From Thermodesulfovibrio sp. (GTDB lineage: Bacteria; Nitrospirota; Thermodesulfovibrionia; Thermodesulfovibrionales; JdFR-85), in assembly GCA_027050975.1 (NCBI GenBank), contig JALUAR010000268.1, positions 1 to 8,313 on the forward strand: a stretch of 8,313 nt of DNA, given 5' to 3'. The translations under genes were made by a program, and so were the position numbers. Positions 1-6,020 of the stretch are shown in pieces. The notes beneath the pieces were generated by a model. It ran no database searches. It was not told the origin of the DNA and worked only from the letters and a program-made list of their open reading frames with translations. Position 1 is the first letter of the stretch. Every line of letters begins with the position of its first letter.

Positions 1-210
1 TGCCTCAACAACAGCAATGGGAAAGTCTCTTCTATATTTGAGTATGTAATCCGCCCTTTTAGGAGACTTTCTTTTTACTTTATCGCCAACAACAACTATT
101 CTGCCATCAGTGAAGGTCTTCTGTTCACTTATTTGATCATCTGTCCAGCCTGCGGCATAAAGTTTAGGCAGGATATATCGTCTGCAAGTATCTGCTTCTG
201 ATATTGGCAT
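1..210 (-). CDS. hsdR: Type I restriction enzyme R subunit, N-terminal fragment (runs off the window)
   Basis: The 70 visible residues begin MPISEADTCRRYILPKLYAA, with GWTDDQISEQKTFTDGRI following, which matches the N-terminus of EcoEI-like type I restriction R subunits. HsdR is the motor and nuclease subunit that translocates and cuts unmodified DNA in a complex with HsdM and HsdS. The segment KRADYILKY...AVVEA carries Asp54 and Glu69, placed like the D and E of a PD-(D/E)xK nuclease site; the expected Lys would be just outside the window. The helicase motifs are also outside. The ATG at 208-210 is chosen because the family N-terminus starts there; a GGAGGGG lies upstream but about 14 nt away, which is long. 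hsdM and hsdS are not in the window. The subfamily assignment rests on recall of the N-terminal pattern. Confidence 0.85.
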   Translation of the reverse strand, partial: MPISEADTCRRYILPKLYAAGWTDDQISEQKTFTDGRIVVVGDKVKRKSPKRADYILKYRRDFPIAVVEA

Positions 211-251
211 ATTGTAGTTCTTAGCCCCTCCGTAAACGAAGTTTTTAGCAG

Positions 252-282
252 ATTATATCCTTTTCATGCCTGTAGGCTTCAA
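252..282 (-). promoter_or_regulatory. Possible sigma-70 promoter for hsdR
   Basis: On the minus strand a perfect TATAAT (252-257) is preceded by TTGAAG (277-282) with a 19-nt spacer, longer than the usual 17. Transcription would start near 245, giving a leader of about 35 nt before the hsdR ATG. The -10 match is exact but the spacing is poor and the region is AT-rich, so this is tentative. Confidence 0.3.
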
Positions 283-363
283 TATCCCCTTTCTTCCTGC
301 GGGAACTTTTTGCCAACCATCCCCTCCGTTAAAATTTCTATTAATTTAATACCTTCCGCCTTA

Positions 364-513
364 TTATTTCAACTTTAATAAATTCCTTATTTTATTAAAT
401 CTGTCCAGCAGTGTTGAATCCGGTTCGTTTGTGAAAAAGGTAAGTCGGTTTTCATTGTTAATGAAAATTATACCACATTGGCTTTTACTGAAAGAGACGG
501 GGATTTTTCTGGG
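364..513 (-). pseudogene. Orphan open segment, protein-like C-terminus without a start
   Basis: On the minus strand a frame opens after a TGA at 514-516 and runs 49 codons to a TAA at 364-366. It contains SQCGIIFINNENRLTFFTN followed by EPDSTLLDRFNKIRNLLKLK, a composition that looks more like protein than random AT-rich DNA. It has no ATG, GTG or TTG start in frame. The same frame continues upstream beyond two stops with another protein-like run (around 518-620), which would fit a decayed gene. I do not recognise the family. It overlaps an inverted repeat and a TATAAT, so a purely regulatory reading is also possible. Confidence 0.22.
449..475 (-). promoter_or_regulatory. Inverted repeat next to an extended -10 box
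   Basis: TTTTCATT (449-456) and AATGAAAA (460-467) form a perfect 8-bp inverted repeat around GTT. On the minus strand it directly follows TGGTATAAT (467-475), an extended -10 sequence, so the palindrome would lie at the transcription start, a common operator position. There is no good -35. A transcript would run toward hsdR. Chance palindromes are common in AT-rich DNA. Confidence 0.25.
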
Positions 514-760
514 TCATGGCACTTACGATTGAAGTATCTGGTGGTATCCCTCGTTACTGGTCCTGATTATTATCCTCATTTTTGCCCCCTCATTTCCAAT
601 TTCATAAATAAAGCCAGATCCACTTTAAATCGGGTTCTCTGTTTGCTATGCATTCCTGTTACACATTGAAACAGAGTCTATGAATCACACACATATTACG
701 GTTGTCTATGATTTTCCGGAGGATCATTTATTTGTGGAATATTTTAGAGTTTAGACTCTT

Positions 761-1222
761 TCATCTATTTTTAAATTTGCGCTTTGATATTTCAGCAAGT
801 AATTCATCGGAAATATAAAAACCTTTATCTTTAAGTTCTTTGACCTTTTCGTATGCGTTATTTATAAACCCAAGTTTTTCAGCCTTAAGCAATACACCGA
901 TACTGCCACTAATGGATAAACCCATATCTTCCGCTATCTTACGAGCCTTTAAATCATCAATTAAAGCCTTAAGATTTGTTTCATAAGCAAGGGCTATTAC
1001 TTCTGATTCCCCTCTTCCTAAGTTTAAATCTCTTGTCAAAATTTTGATAAGTCTGCTCTCAACTCTTCTTACTGAATAACAGGTAATGCTGATATTGCCT
1101 ATTTCTTTTACAACCGCTTCAGGTAGAACAATCTCTTCATAAATCTTGCAAAGGATTTGCAAAAGATCAATCTTTTCAAGAGCTATTAATACAGAAGTAT
1201 CTACAATTATTTTTTCAGGCAT
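761..1222 (-). CDS. DUF3368 PIN-domain protein, probable toxin ribonuclease
   Basis: The 153-residue product fits DUF3368, a PIN-fold family usually found as the toxin partner of UPF0175 proteins. PIN toxins are Mg2+-dependent RNases. Visible motifs are IIVDTSVLIALEKI with the first catalytic Asp at residue 8, LGRGESEVIALA with Glu at 72, LIDDLKARKIA with Asp at 89-90, and GSIGVLL near 106-111. These are the acidic residues expected of an active PIN site. I start it at the ATG at 1220-1222 (MPEKIIVDTS), which matches family length; a TTG at 1240 in the same frame is possible. It overlaps the upstream UPF0175 gene by 8 nt, so the two are very likely co-transcribed and translationally coupled. 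Cellular targets cannot be read from sequence. Confidence 0.85.
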   Translation of the reverse strand: MPEKIIVDTSVLIALEKIDLLQILCKIYEEIVLPEAVVKEIGNISITCYSVRRVESRLIKILTRDLNLGRGESEVIALAYETNLKALIDDLKARKIAEDMGLSISGSIGVLLKAEKLGFINNAYEKVKELKDKGFYISDELLAEISKRKFKNR

Positions 1223-1436
1223 TTGAAAGTTCTTTATCAAGATTTAGATTCTGATACTTTATTGGTGATATGCCTCTATGAAGTAATATCTCTGCAAATG
1301 CCTTTTCAGAATAGCCGGCTATCTCAGATGCCTTACCAAGAGATACCAGCCCGTCCTCAAAAAGTTTGATGGCAAGCAGGAGTTTTAACTCTTCCTCTGA
1401 TATATTTACTTCTGGTAGTCTTACAGATATACCCAT
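1215..1436 (-). CDS. UPF0175 family protein, probable antitoxin
   Basis: The 73-residue product carries LPEVNISEEELKLLLAIKLF and the helix-turn-helix-like GLVSLGKASEIAGYSEKAF, then EILLHRGISP, which is the UPF0175 pattern. These small proteins are typically encoded just before a DUF3368 PIN gene and are taken to be antitoxins that bind the toxin and perhaps the promoter. The ATG at 1434-1436 has GGGAGG 6 nt upstream (1443-1448), an excellent ribosome binding site. The gene ends inside the start of the PIN gene. The DNA-binding role is inferred from family and context; the C-terminus (NLDKELSNA) would be the likely toxin-contact region. Confidence 0.82.
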   Translation of the reverse strand: MGISVRLPEVNISEEELKLLLAIKLFEDGLVSLGKASEIAGYSEKAFAEILLHRGISPIKYQNLNLDKELSNA

Positions 1437-1461
1437 TTATAACCTCCCGGTCTTTTAATAA

Positions 1462-1470
1462 ATTATAGCA
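1462..1470 (-). promoter_or_regulatory. Extended -10 promoter of the toxin-antitoxin module
   Basis: The minus strand reads TGCTATAAT, an exact extended -10 element, 26 nt upstream of the UPF0175 start codon. Transcription would begin near 1455, leaving a leader of about 19 nt that still includes the GGGAGG site. No strong -35 is visible, which is acceptable for an extended -10 promoter. Confidence 0.5.
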
Positions 1471-1804
1471 TAGGTTACGCTTTTCGGTTCCTCAAACCTG
1501 TTTTTAAATAAAAGTTAATACAAAAATTCTGCTAAACATTTTTTTAGAGTAAAATTGACATTATTTATTCACCTTTCAAAAAGGCTTTTTTGATTTTCGT
1601 TATCTGTCAAATTTAATGCAAAATTTTTACAAAGTGAATCCCATGTTTAATCGTCTAATAAACCATTCTGAGCAGGAGGCTGGAATATCAGTAACGCCTA
1701 CTAACAGAGATAACATTTCCCATCTTACACACTCCTTGTCTTCTCAAGCCCGCTTTTCATTAGTTCATACACCGCCCAGCAAACCATTTGTTCTTCATGT
1801 ATGT
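1471..1804. other. AT-rich gap downstream of nifD, no intact gene
   Basis: This is where nifK would be expected. Neither strand shows a NifK-like sequence. The plus-strand frame 1616-1852 has no ribosome binding site and no recognisable motif. On the minus strand AAGGAG (1732-1737) sits 8 nt before an ATG at 1721-1723, but the frame stops after 11 residues (1688). A second minus frame (around 1640-1750) reads SLLVGVTDIPASCSEWFIRR, also short and without a start. An A/T-only hairpin lies at 1576-1593. The stretch may be the scar of an insertion or deletion. Confidence 0.4.
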
Positions 1805-1834
1805 GCCCTCAGAGGGATGATAACCTCTGAGGGC
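1805..1834 (-). terminator. Perfect hairpin 10 nt after nifD, without a U-tract
   Basis: GCCCTCAGAGG (1805-1815) pairs perfectly with CCTCTGAGGGC (1824-1834) around an 8-nt loop, ending 10 nt beyond the nifD TGA on the minus strand. The 11-bp GC-rich stem is far stronger than its surroundings. The downstream sequence on the minus strand is ACATACATGAAG, not a T-run, so it is not a classic intrinsic terminator. It could act as a Rho-linked 3' end, an mRNA-stabilising stem or a former nifD-nifK processing hairpin. Confidence 0.5.
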
Positions 1835-1844
1835 AGAAGGGGGA

Positions 1845-3281
1845 TCAGTTAGGTTTCTTCCTCCTTATCAGCCTCCATGTTGGATTATTTACTGTCATAT
1901 CCATATCTCTGGCAAATACAGGGAATCCGTCAAAACCATGATAGGGGCCACTGTAATCCCACGAATGCATCTGCCTGAAGGGCACACCCATCTTGTGGTA
2001 TGCATATTTCTCTTTTATCCCTGAGCCGACAAGGTCAGGTCTCAACCTCTTTGTAAACTCCTCAAGTTCGTAAGGGGTGGCATCGTCATAGATTACAGTA
2101 CCCTCTTTAAGCTCCGGATAGGTCCTCTTATAGTCATCATTGTGGCCAAATTCATAACCAGTGGCGATGACCTCCATACCAAGGTCTTCATATGCTCCAA
2201 CAATATGCCTTGGTCTCAGCCCACCAACATAGAGCATCACTGTCTTTCCCTCAAGCCTTGGTCTGTACTGCTCAATAACCCTGTCCATCATTGGCTTGTA
2301 CTTCTCAATTAACGCCTCAGCCTTTTCTTTGATCCTGTCATCAAAATAGGATGCGATCTTCCTTATGCTCTGATATATCTTGGTTGGGCCGAAGAAGTTA
2401 TACTCAACCCATGGAATACCATAGGTCTCCTCCATATGTCTGCATATATAGTTCATTGAGCGGTAACAGTGAATCAGATTAAGCTTTGCCTTCTGCGTAA
2501 TGGAGAGTTCGTTTATTGTTCCGTCACCTGTCCAGTGTGCTATAACCCTCAGCCCCATCTCCTCAAGGATCTTTCTTGTGGCCCAGGCATCACCACCGAT
2601 GTTGTAATCACCTATCAGGGCAACATCGTACGGTGTGGATTTCTCAAGGTCTCCTTTACCAAGGAGATGGTCTCTTATGCTGTCATTTGCAATATGATGC
2701 CCAAGGGACTGACTTACCCCTCTGAAGCCCTCACACCTGACAGGAACAACAGGGATGCCAAGCTCCTTTGTCATCTTCTTTGCTACAGCCTCTATATCAT
2801 CTCCAATCAGACCAATTGGACACTCCGACTGGATACTGATACCCTTAGCCAGGGGAAAGAGTTCCTTTATCTCCCTGCAGAGTTGCTCAAGCCTTTTGTC
2901 TCCACCAAAGACGATATCTCTTTCCTGAAAATCACTCGTTATATGCATCGTACCAAAGGAATCAATACCTGTGATTCCATTGTAATAGTTTCTCCTTGAC
3001 CACCAGCTGTACTGGCCACAGCCCACAGGGCCATGACTGACATGAACCACATCCTTTACAGGCCCCCAGACAACCCCCTTGGAGCCTGCATAGGCACATC
3101 CCCTTATGGTCATCACTCCTGGACGCGACTTCACATTGGACTTCACCATGCAACCTGAGCCACACTCACCTGTGGGATCATTGGGCTTTATATGCTTTGC
3201 CCTGAATTTTTTTGTGCGTTCCGGATAAACCTCCAGAACCTCATCAATCATCTTCTGAGTCTTCTCTATCACACTGCTCAT
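1845..3281 (-). CDS. nifD: Nitrogenase molybdenum-iron protein alpha chain
   Basis: The 478-residue product is a full-length Mo-nitrogenase alpha subunit, which with NifK forms the alpha2beta2 MoFe protein that reduces N2 at FeMo-cofactor in the cytoplasm. P-cluster cysteines sit at 62, 88 and 154, the same numbers as in Azotobacter. FeMo-co ligands are Cys272 (HCYRS) and His439 (MHSWDYSGPYHG), with the pocket residues Val70, Arg96, Gln191, His195 and Arg356 (GGLRPRH) all present. GYEFGHNDDYKRT and DGFPVFARDMDMT are further alpha-chain hallmarks. These point to molybdenum rather than vanadium or iron-only enzyme and predict an intact active site. Its ATG overlaps the nifH stop (ATGA). Unusually, no nifK follows; a strong hairpin comes 10 nt after the stop and the next gene is a toxin-antitoxin module. 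Confidence 0.98.
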   Translation of the reverse strand: MSSVIEKTQKMIDEVLEVYPERTKKFRAKHIKPNDPTGECGSGCMVKSNVKSRPGVMTIRGCAYAGSKGVVWGPVKDVVHVSHGPVGCGQYSWWSRRNYYNGITGIDSFGTMHITSDFQERDIVFGGDKRLEQLCREIKELFPLAKGISIQSECPIGLIGDDIEAVAKKMTKELGIPVVPVRCEGFRGVSQSLGHHIANDSIRDHLLGKGDLEKSTPYDVALIGDYNIGGDAWATRKILEEMGLRVIAHWTGDGTINELSITQKAKLNLIHCYRSMNYICRHMEETYGIPWVEYNFFGPTKIYQSIRKIASYFDDRIKEKAEALIEKYKPMMDRVIEQYRPRLEGKTVMLYVGGLRPRHIVGAYEDLGMEVIATGYEFGHNDDYKRTYPELKEGTVIYDDATPYELEEFTKRLRPDLVGSGIKEKYAYHKMGVPFRQMHSWDYSGPYHGFDGFPVFARDMDMTVNNPTWRLIRRKKPN

Positions 3282-4120
3282 GCCTCAACCTCCTCACCCT
3301 CCAGGATTCCGAACTCCATGAGCAACTGCTCAAGCTCATCCATGGTCAGAGGAGTGGGAATAACAAGGTTTTCATTCTCTGCTATCTTTTTTGCAAGTGC
3401 CCTGTATTCATCAGCCTGGGGATGATCAGGAGAGTACTCAAGCACGGTCATTCTTCTCAACTCCGCTCTCTGCACCTGATTATCCCTTGGTATGAAGTGA
3501 ATCATCTGTGTACCAAGCCTTTCCGCCAGAGCAGATATCAGTTCATACTCCCTGTCAACCTTTCTTGAGTTACATATCAAACCGCCAAGCCTTACCCCGC
3601 CACTCTGTGCGTATTTCAGAATTCCCCTTGCTATGTTGTTTGCAGCATACATTGCCATCATCTCACCAGAGGTGACTATATATATCTCCTTTGCCTTTCC
3701 CTCTCTTATGGGCATTGCAAACCCACCGCAGACAACATCTCCAAGGACATCATAAAAAACAAAATCCAGATCCTCTGTATACGCACCGTTTTCCTCAAGA
3801 AAGTTAATTGCAGTTATAACACCGCGGCCTGCACAGCCCACACCAGGTTCAGGCCCACCCGACTCAGCACACTTGATACCATTGAATCCCTCAAGAAGCA
3901 CCTCATCAATCTCTAAGTCCTCCACAGAACCTCTCTCCCTTGCCATATCCATTACTGTAGCCTGAGCCTTCTTGTGAAGGATCAACCTTGTTGCATCTGC
4001 CTTTGGGTCACAACCCACTATCATACACTTGTAGCCAGCCTCGGCAAGAGCAGCCACTGTATTCTGTGTTGTTGTTGATTTACCAATACCACCCTTACCA
4101 TAAATTGCAATCTGTCTCAT
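3278..4120 (-). CDS. nifH: Nitrogenase iron protein (dinitrogenase reductase)
   Basis: The 280-residue product is NifH, the homodimeric ATPase that donates electrons to the MoFe protein and also serves FeMo-co maturation. The P-loop GKGGIGKST is at 8-16, the switch region DPKADATR follows at 38-45, and the [4Fe-4S] ligands are Cys96 (GVGCAGRG) and Cys131 (VVCGGFAMP). Arg99 is the residue that DraT ADP-ribosylates in species with that system; no DraT is visible here. Length and start match the family, and AAGGAGGAA lies 6 nt before the ATG. A sigma-54-type promoter lies about 40 nt upstream. The stop codon overlaps the nifD start by 4 nt; many nif operons instead have a nifH-nifD spacer. Confidence 0.99.
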   Translation of the reverse strand: MRQIAIYGKGGIGKSTTTQNTVAALAEAGYKCMIVGCDPKADATRLILHKKAQATVMDMARERGSVEDLEIDEVLLEGFNGIKCAESGGPEPGVGCAGRGVITAINFLEENGAYTEDLDFVFYDVLGDVVCGGFAMPIREGKAKEIYIVTSGEMMAMYAANNIARGILKYAQSGGVRLGGLICNSRKVDREYELISALAERLGTQMIHFIPRDNQVQRAELRRMTVLEYSPDHPQADEYRALAKKIAENENLVIPTPLTMDELEQLLMEFGILEGEEVEA

Positions 4121-4160
4121 AGCACTTCCTCCTTTTTAAATTTCCTTTGAAGTACTATAG

Positions 4161-4175
4161 GCAATACTCATGCCA
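4161..4175 (-). promoter_or_regulatory. Sigma-54 (RpoN) promoter of nifHD
   Basis: The minus strand reads TGGCATGAGTATTGC, against the consensus TGGCACG-N4-TTGC. The invariant GG and GC are 10 nt apart, the exact -24/-12 spacing. Transcription would start near 4150, giving a leader of about 30 nt that carries the AAGGAGGAA site. An activator is therefore needed, normally NifA. I found no TGT-N10-ACA NifA site between here and the dacZ start by eye. Confidence 0.85.
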
Positions 4176-4356
4176 GAACCCAAAAGCCTGTAAAATCAAA
4201 GGTTTCAGCAGGTCGAGGGATTTCAGGTTATACATTATTGTTCAGGAGTTTTCATTTTTGTATTAACTTTTTTGCAGGAACTCCCTTGTCTGTTGTTGAG
4301 TGTTTATTAAATTTATGCCTTTTTAGTATTCCAATATATCACTACGACTCTTTTTG

Positions 4357-4365
4357 TGGTATGAT
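4357..4365 (+). promoter_or_regulatory. Possible extended -10 promoter of the diadenylate cyclase gene
   Basis: TGGTATGAT resembles an extended -10 element (TGnTATAAT with one mismatch). It lies about 94 nt before the plus-strand start codon at 4459. The 17-nt-upstream position shows no convincing -35. A TTGACA at 4407-4412 is exact but has no -10 at the right distance. Either could contribute. Confidence 0.35.
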
Positions 4366-4458
4366 ATTTATGGATTCTTCTGCATGGTTTATCGTACATT
4401 AGTGAGTTGACACATTAACAATGGCAGAAAAACTCTTTGAATCATATCCGGAGGGATA

Positions 4459-5352
4459 ATGAAGGCCCAGAGAAGGATAATCATTGAGAATGCCCTGGAG
4501 GTTGCAAAAAAGACCCGAAGTCACTCTGTTTTCCTGTTTCTGAATACTGCAAGGGACTGCCACTGGTTCCTGAAATCTGGCCTTGCTGACAAAGGTAACA
4601 TTGTGCTGATTATCCCGAAGTCCCTGAAAATAAAGGATTCGGCATTCAGGAGTGCAAAGGTAAAAGTTATACGTAGCTGGTCAGGCAACCAGACCCGTTT
4701 CTCTCGTATAAAGTATGCCTTTTTTCAGGGAGTGCTCCAGGGTGTTATTAAAACTGACAGCAAAGTAATATGCGTTTTAGGTCCCTGGGGCAAGAGTCAT
4801 CTTGATACAATCACAATTCACGATCTTGGTCTTTCCTGGAGCGAGGAGTTTCCCTTTGATCCGAGGTCCCTGATCTCAAAAGATGCCTTTAATACTGTAA
4901 TGGCTGTTGTTGATATAGCCCTTGATATAGGTGCCGTTGGAAGAGAAGGCAAATCCGTGGGAACTACCTTTGTTATCGGTGATACAGACAATGTCCTGAA
5001 GTCATCCCATCAGGCAGTGTTTAATCCCTTCAGGGGATATCCCAAAAAGGAACGCATGATAACACAGCCGGAGGTTGTTGAAAGCATAAAGGAGCTTGCC
5101 AAGCTGGATGGAGCTTTTGTCATTTCTGAAGCAGGCGTTGTCGAAGCAGCAGGTAGACATCTTGATGCCCCCAGTGTAGTTACCAAGCAACTCCGAGGGC
5201 TTGGCTCACGACACAGGGCTGCCGCCGGTATTACCCGCAGAACCGAGGCTGTGGCAGTAGTTGTCTCTGAAAGCACCGGACGGGTTACTATCTTTGAAAA
5301 GGGTCGCATCGTAGCAACCCTTGAACCCGTGATCAGCAGACGTCTTGTATAG
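4459..5352 (+). CDS. Diadenylate cyclase (c-di-AMP synthase), DacZ-like
   Basis: The 297-residue product ends in a DisA_N/DAC domain (about 145-290), which condenses two ATP into cyclic di-AMP. The diagnostic motifs are present: DGAFVI at 217-222 and the nucleotide-binding RHRAAAGITR at 251-260, with VGTTFVIGD at 167-175. The N-terminal part (1-140) is an alpha/beta region beginning RRIIIENALEVAKKTRSHSV and containing CVLGPWGKSH; there are no transmembrane segments, unlike CdaA, and no DisA DNA-binding tail. The layout resembles archaeal-type DacZ, whose N-terminal domain is pyruvate-kinase-C-like; that match is from recall. GGAGG lies just before the ATG at 4459. It is divergent from nifH across a 338-nt intergenic region, so the two may share control, but c-di-AMP control of nif is speculation. 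Confidence 0.88.
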   Translation: MKAQRRIIIENALEVAKKTRSHSVFLFLNTARDCHWFLKSGLADKGNIVLIIPKSLKIKDSAFRSAKVKVIRSWSGNQTRFSRIKYAFFQGVLQGVIKTDSKVICVLGPWGKSHLDTITIHDLGLSWSEEFPFDPRSLISKDAFNTVMAVVDIALDIGAVGREGKSVGTTFVIGDTDNVLKSSHQAVFNPFRGYPKKERMITQPEVVESIKELAKLDGAFVISEAGVVEAAGRHLDAPSVVTKQLRGLGSRHRAAAGITRRTEAVAVVVSESTGRVTIFEKGRIVATLEPVISRRLV

Positions 5353-5433
5353 AAAATCGTCCTGCCTTTGTGTTTGCTGAATCCCCGTATATATGAGCCG
5401 ATTGTCCAAAAGGCTTCAGAATATTTTCCGTAT

Positions 5434-5601
5434 TCACAAGGCGAGCAACCTCTTTTTTTCAAACCTCTTTCCTATCTCTTCAAAGGAATCCTTCAGGCTT
5501 ATGGCAGCAGATACTACTATCTCCTCCGCATAAGAGAGGATTGTAAAAGAAAGAAGGAACAAAATAAATATAATCATAGAAACGGTCTTTTTCCTGAGCA
5601 T
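5434..5601 (-). pseudogene. modA: Truncated molybdate ABC transporter binding protein
   Basis: The frame starts at an ATG (5599-5601) with GGAG 8 nt upstream. It encodes a typical signal peptide (LRKKTVSMIIFILFLLSFTI, cut expected near SYA-EE) followed by EEIVVSAAISLKDSFEEIGKRFEKK, the first strand and helix of ModA. It then reads RLLAL and stops at 5434. A whole ModA is about 250 residues; only about 25 mature residues remain. The other two frames beyond an A7 run show no ModA-like sequence, and dacZ converges 81 nt further on, so this is a deletion rather than one frameshift. ModA is the periplasmic molybdate receptor of ModABC. It lies 17 nt after modE, as in a modE-modA operon. Confidence 0.75.
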
Positions 5602-5618
5602 TCAGAACTCTCCGTATT

Positions 5619-5981
5619 CTATATTCTGAACTTCATCTCTTCTTTCTGTAAAAAATTTCTAAAATCTTCATAGAACTTCCAGAACAATTTAATTGCCTTC
5701 TCTCCATCCGGTGTAAGTCTCGCTCCACCACCTCTCCTGCCTCCTGTAAATGCTGTAACAAGAGGTTTCTCTGACTGACTGTTCATTGACTTTACCAGAT
5801 CCCATGCATGTCGATAAGACATCCCTATTGACCTTGTCGCTCCTGCAATCGATTCATACTTCTTTATCCTCTCAAGTAGAACCACCCTGCCGTAGCCCAG
5901 AAATGTTCCACCTTCTCCCTCTATCCAGATACGCCCTTTAAATCTGTATCTCTTTGAAGTTGTTTTCCCCTTTTTCACCAT
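5619..5981 (-). CDS. modE: ModE-type winged-helix regulator lacking the molybdate-binding domain
   Basis: The product is 120 residues from the ATG at 5979-5981. It matches the N-terminal DNA-binding domain of ModE: GRIWIEGEGGTFLGYGRVVLLERI, a helix-turn-helix through SIAGATRSIGMSYRHAWDLVKSMN, and the wing FTGGRRGGGARLTPDGEKAIKLF. ModE represses molybdate uptake genes and can act on Mo-dependent genes. The C-terminal MOP/TOBE domains that bind molybdate are absent, as in single-domain members of the family, so effector sensing must occur elsewhere or not at all. AGGA lies 6 nt before the chosen start; a longer frame to 6050 would run into the conserved repeat element and is less likely. The truncated modA follows in the same direction. 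Confidence 0.85.
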   Translation of the reverse strand: MVKKGKTTSKRYRFKGRIWIEGEGGTFLGYGRVVLLERIKKYESIAGATRSIGMSYRHAWDLVKSMNSQSEKPLVTAFTGGRRGGGARLTPDGEKAIKLFWKFYEDFRNFLQKEEMKFRI

Positions 5982-6020
5982 AAAATGTCCTGTTACCACT
6001 TTTATAGAGGCATAAATTTT

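Larger units (their letters stand above)
211..760. other. Gap between hsdR and the PIN gene
   Basis: No intact gene is visible on either strand. The plus-strand open frame at 478-669 lacks a convincing ribosome binding site and resembles no family I know. The gap holds the candidate hsdR promoter, the orphan minus-strand segment at 364-513 and the inverted repeat at 449-467. A second minus-strand run around 570-663 (reading RTRFKVDLALFMKLEMRGQK then stop) is also protein-like but has no start or known relatives that I can name. The stretch is best read as decayed or regulatory DNA. Confidence 0.4.

Noticed and set aside
746..759. AGAGT-TTAG-ACTCT hairpin just beyond the PIN gene stop, as a terminator.
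   Set aside because: Five weak base pairs and no U-tract on the minus strand; too weak to call.
1576..1593. TCAAAAA-GGCT-TTTTTGA hairpin as a bidirectional terminator.
   Set aside because: The stem is almost all A-T and too weak for an intrinsic terminator in this AT-rich gap; it could add to the nifD 3' hairpin but I would not annotate it alone.
2469..2999. Plus-strand 176-codon ORF opposite nifD.
   Set aside because: It lies wholly within the conserved nifD gene, has no family resemblance and is a shadow of it.
5010..5462. Minus-strand 150-codon ORF opposite the cyclase gene.
   Set aside because: It is antisense to the conserved DAC domain. Its first residues come from the alternative frame after the A7 run in modA and do not resemble ModA.
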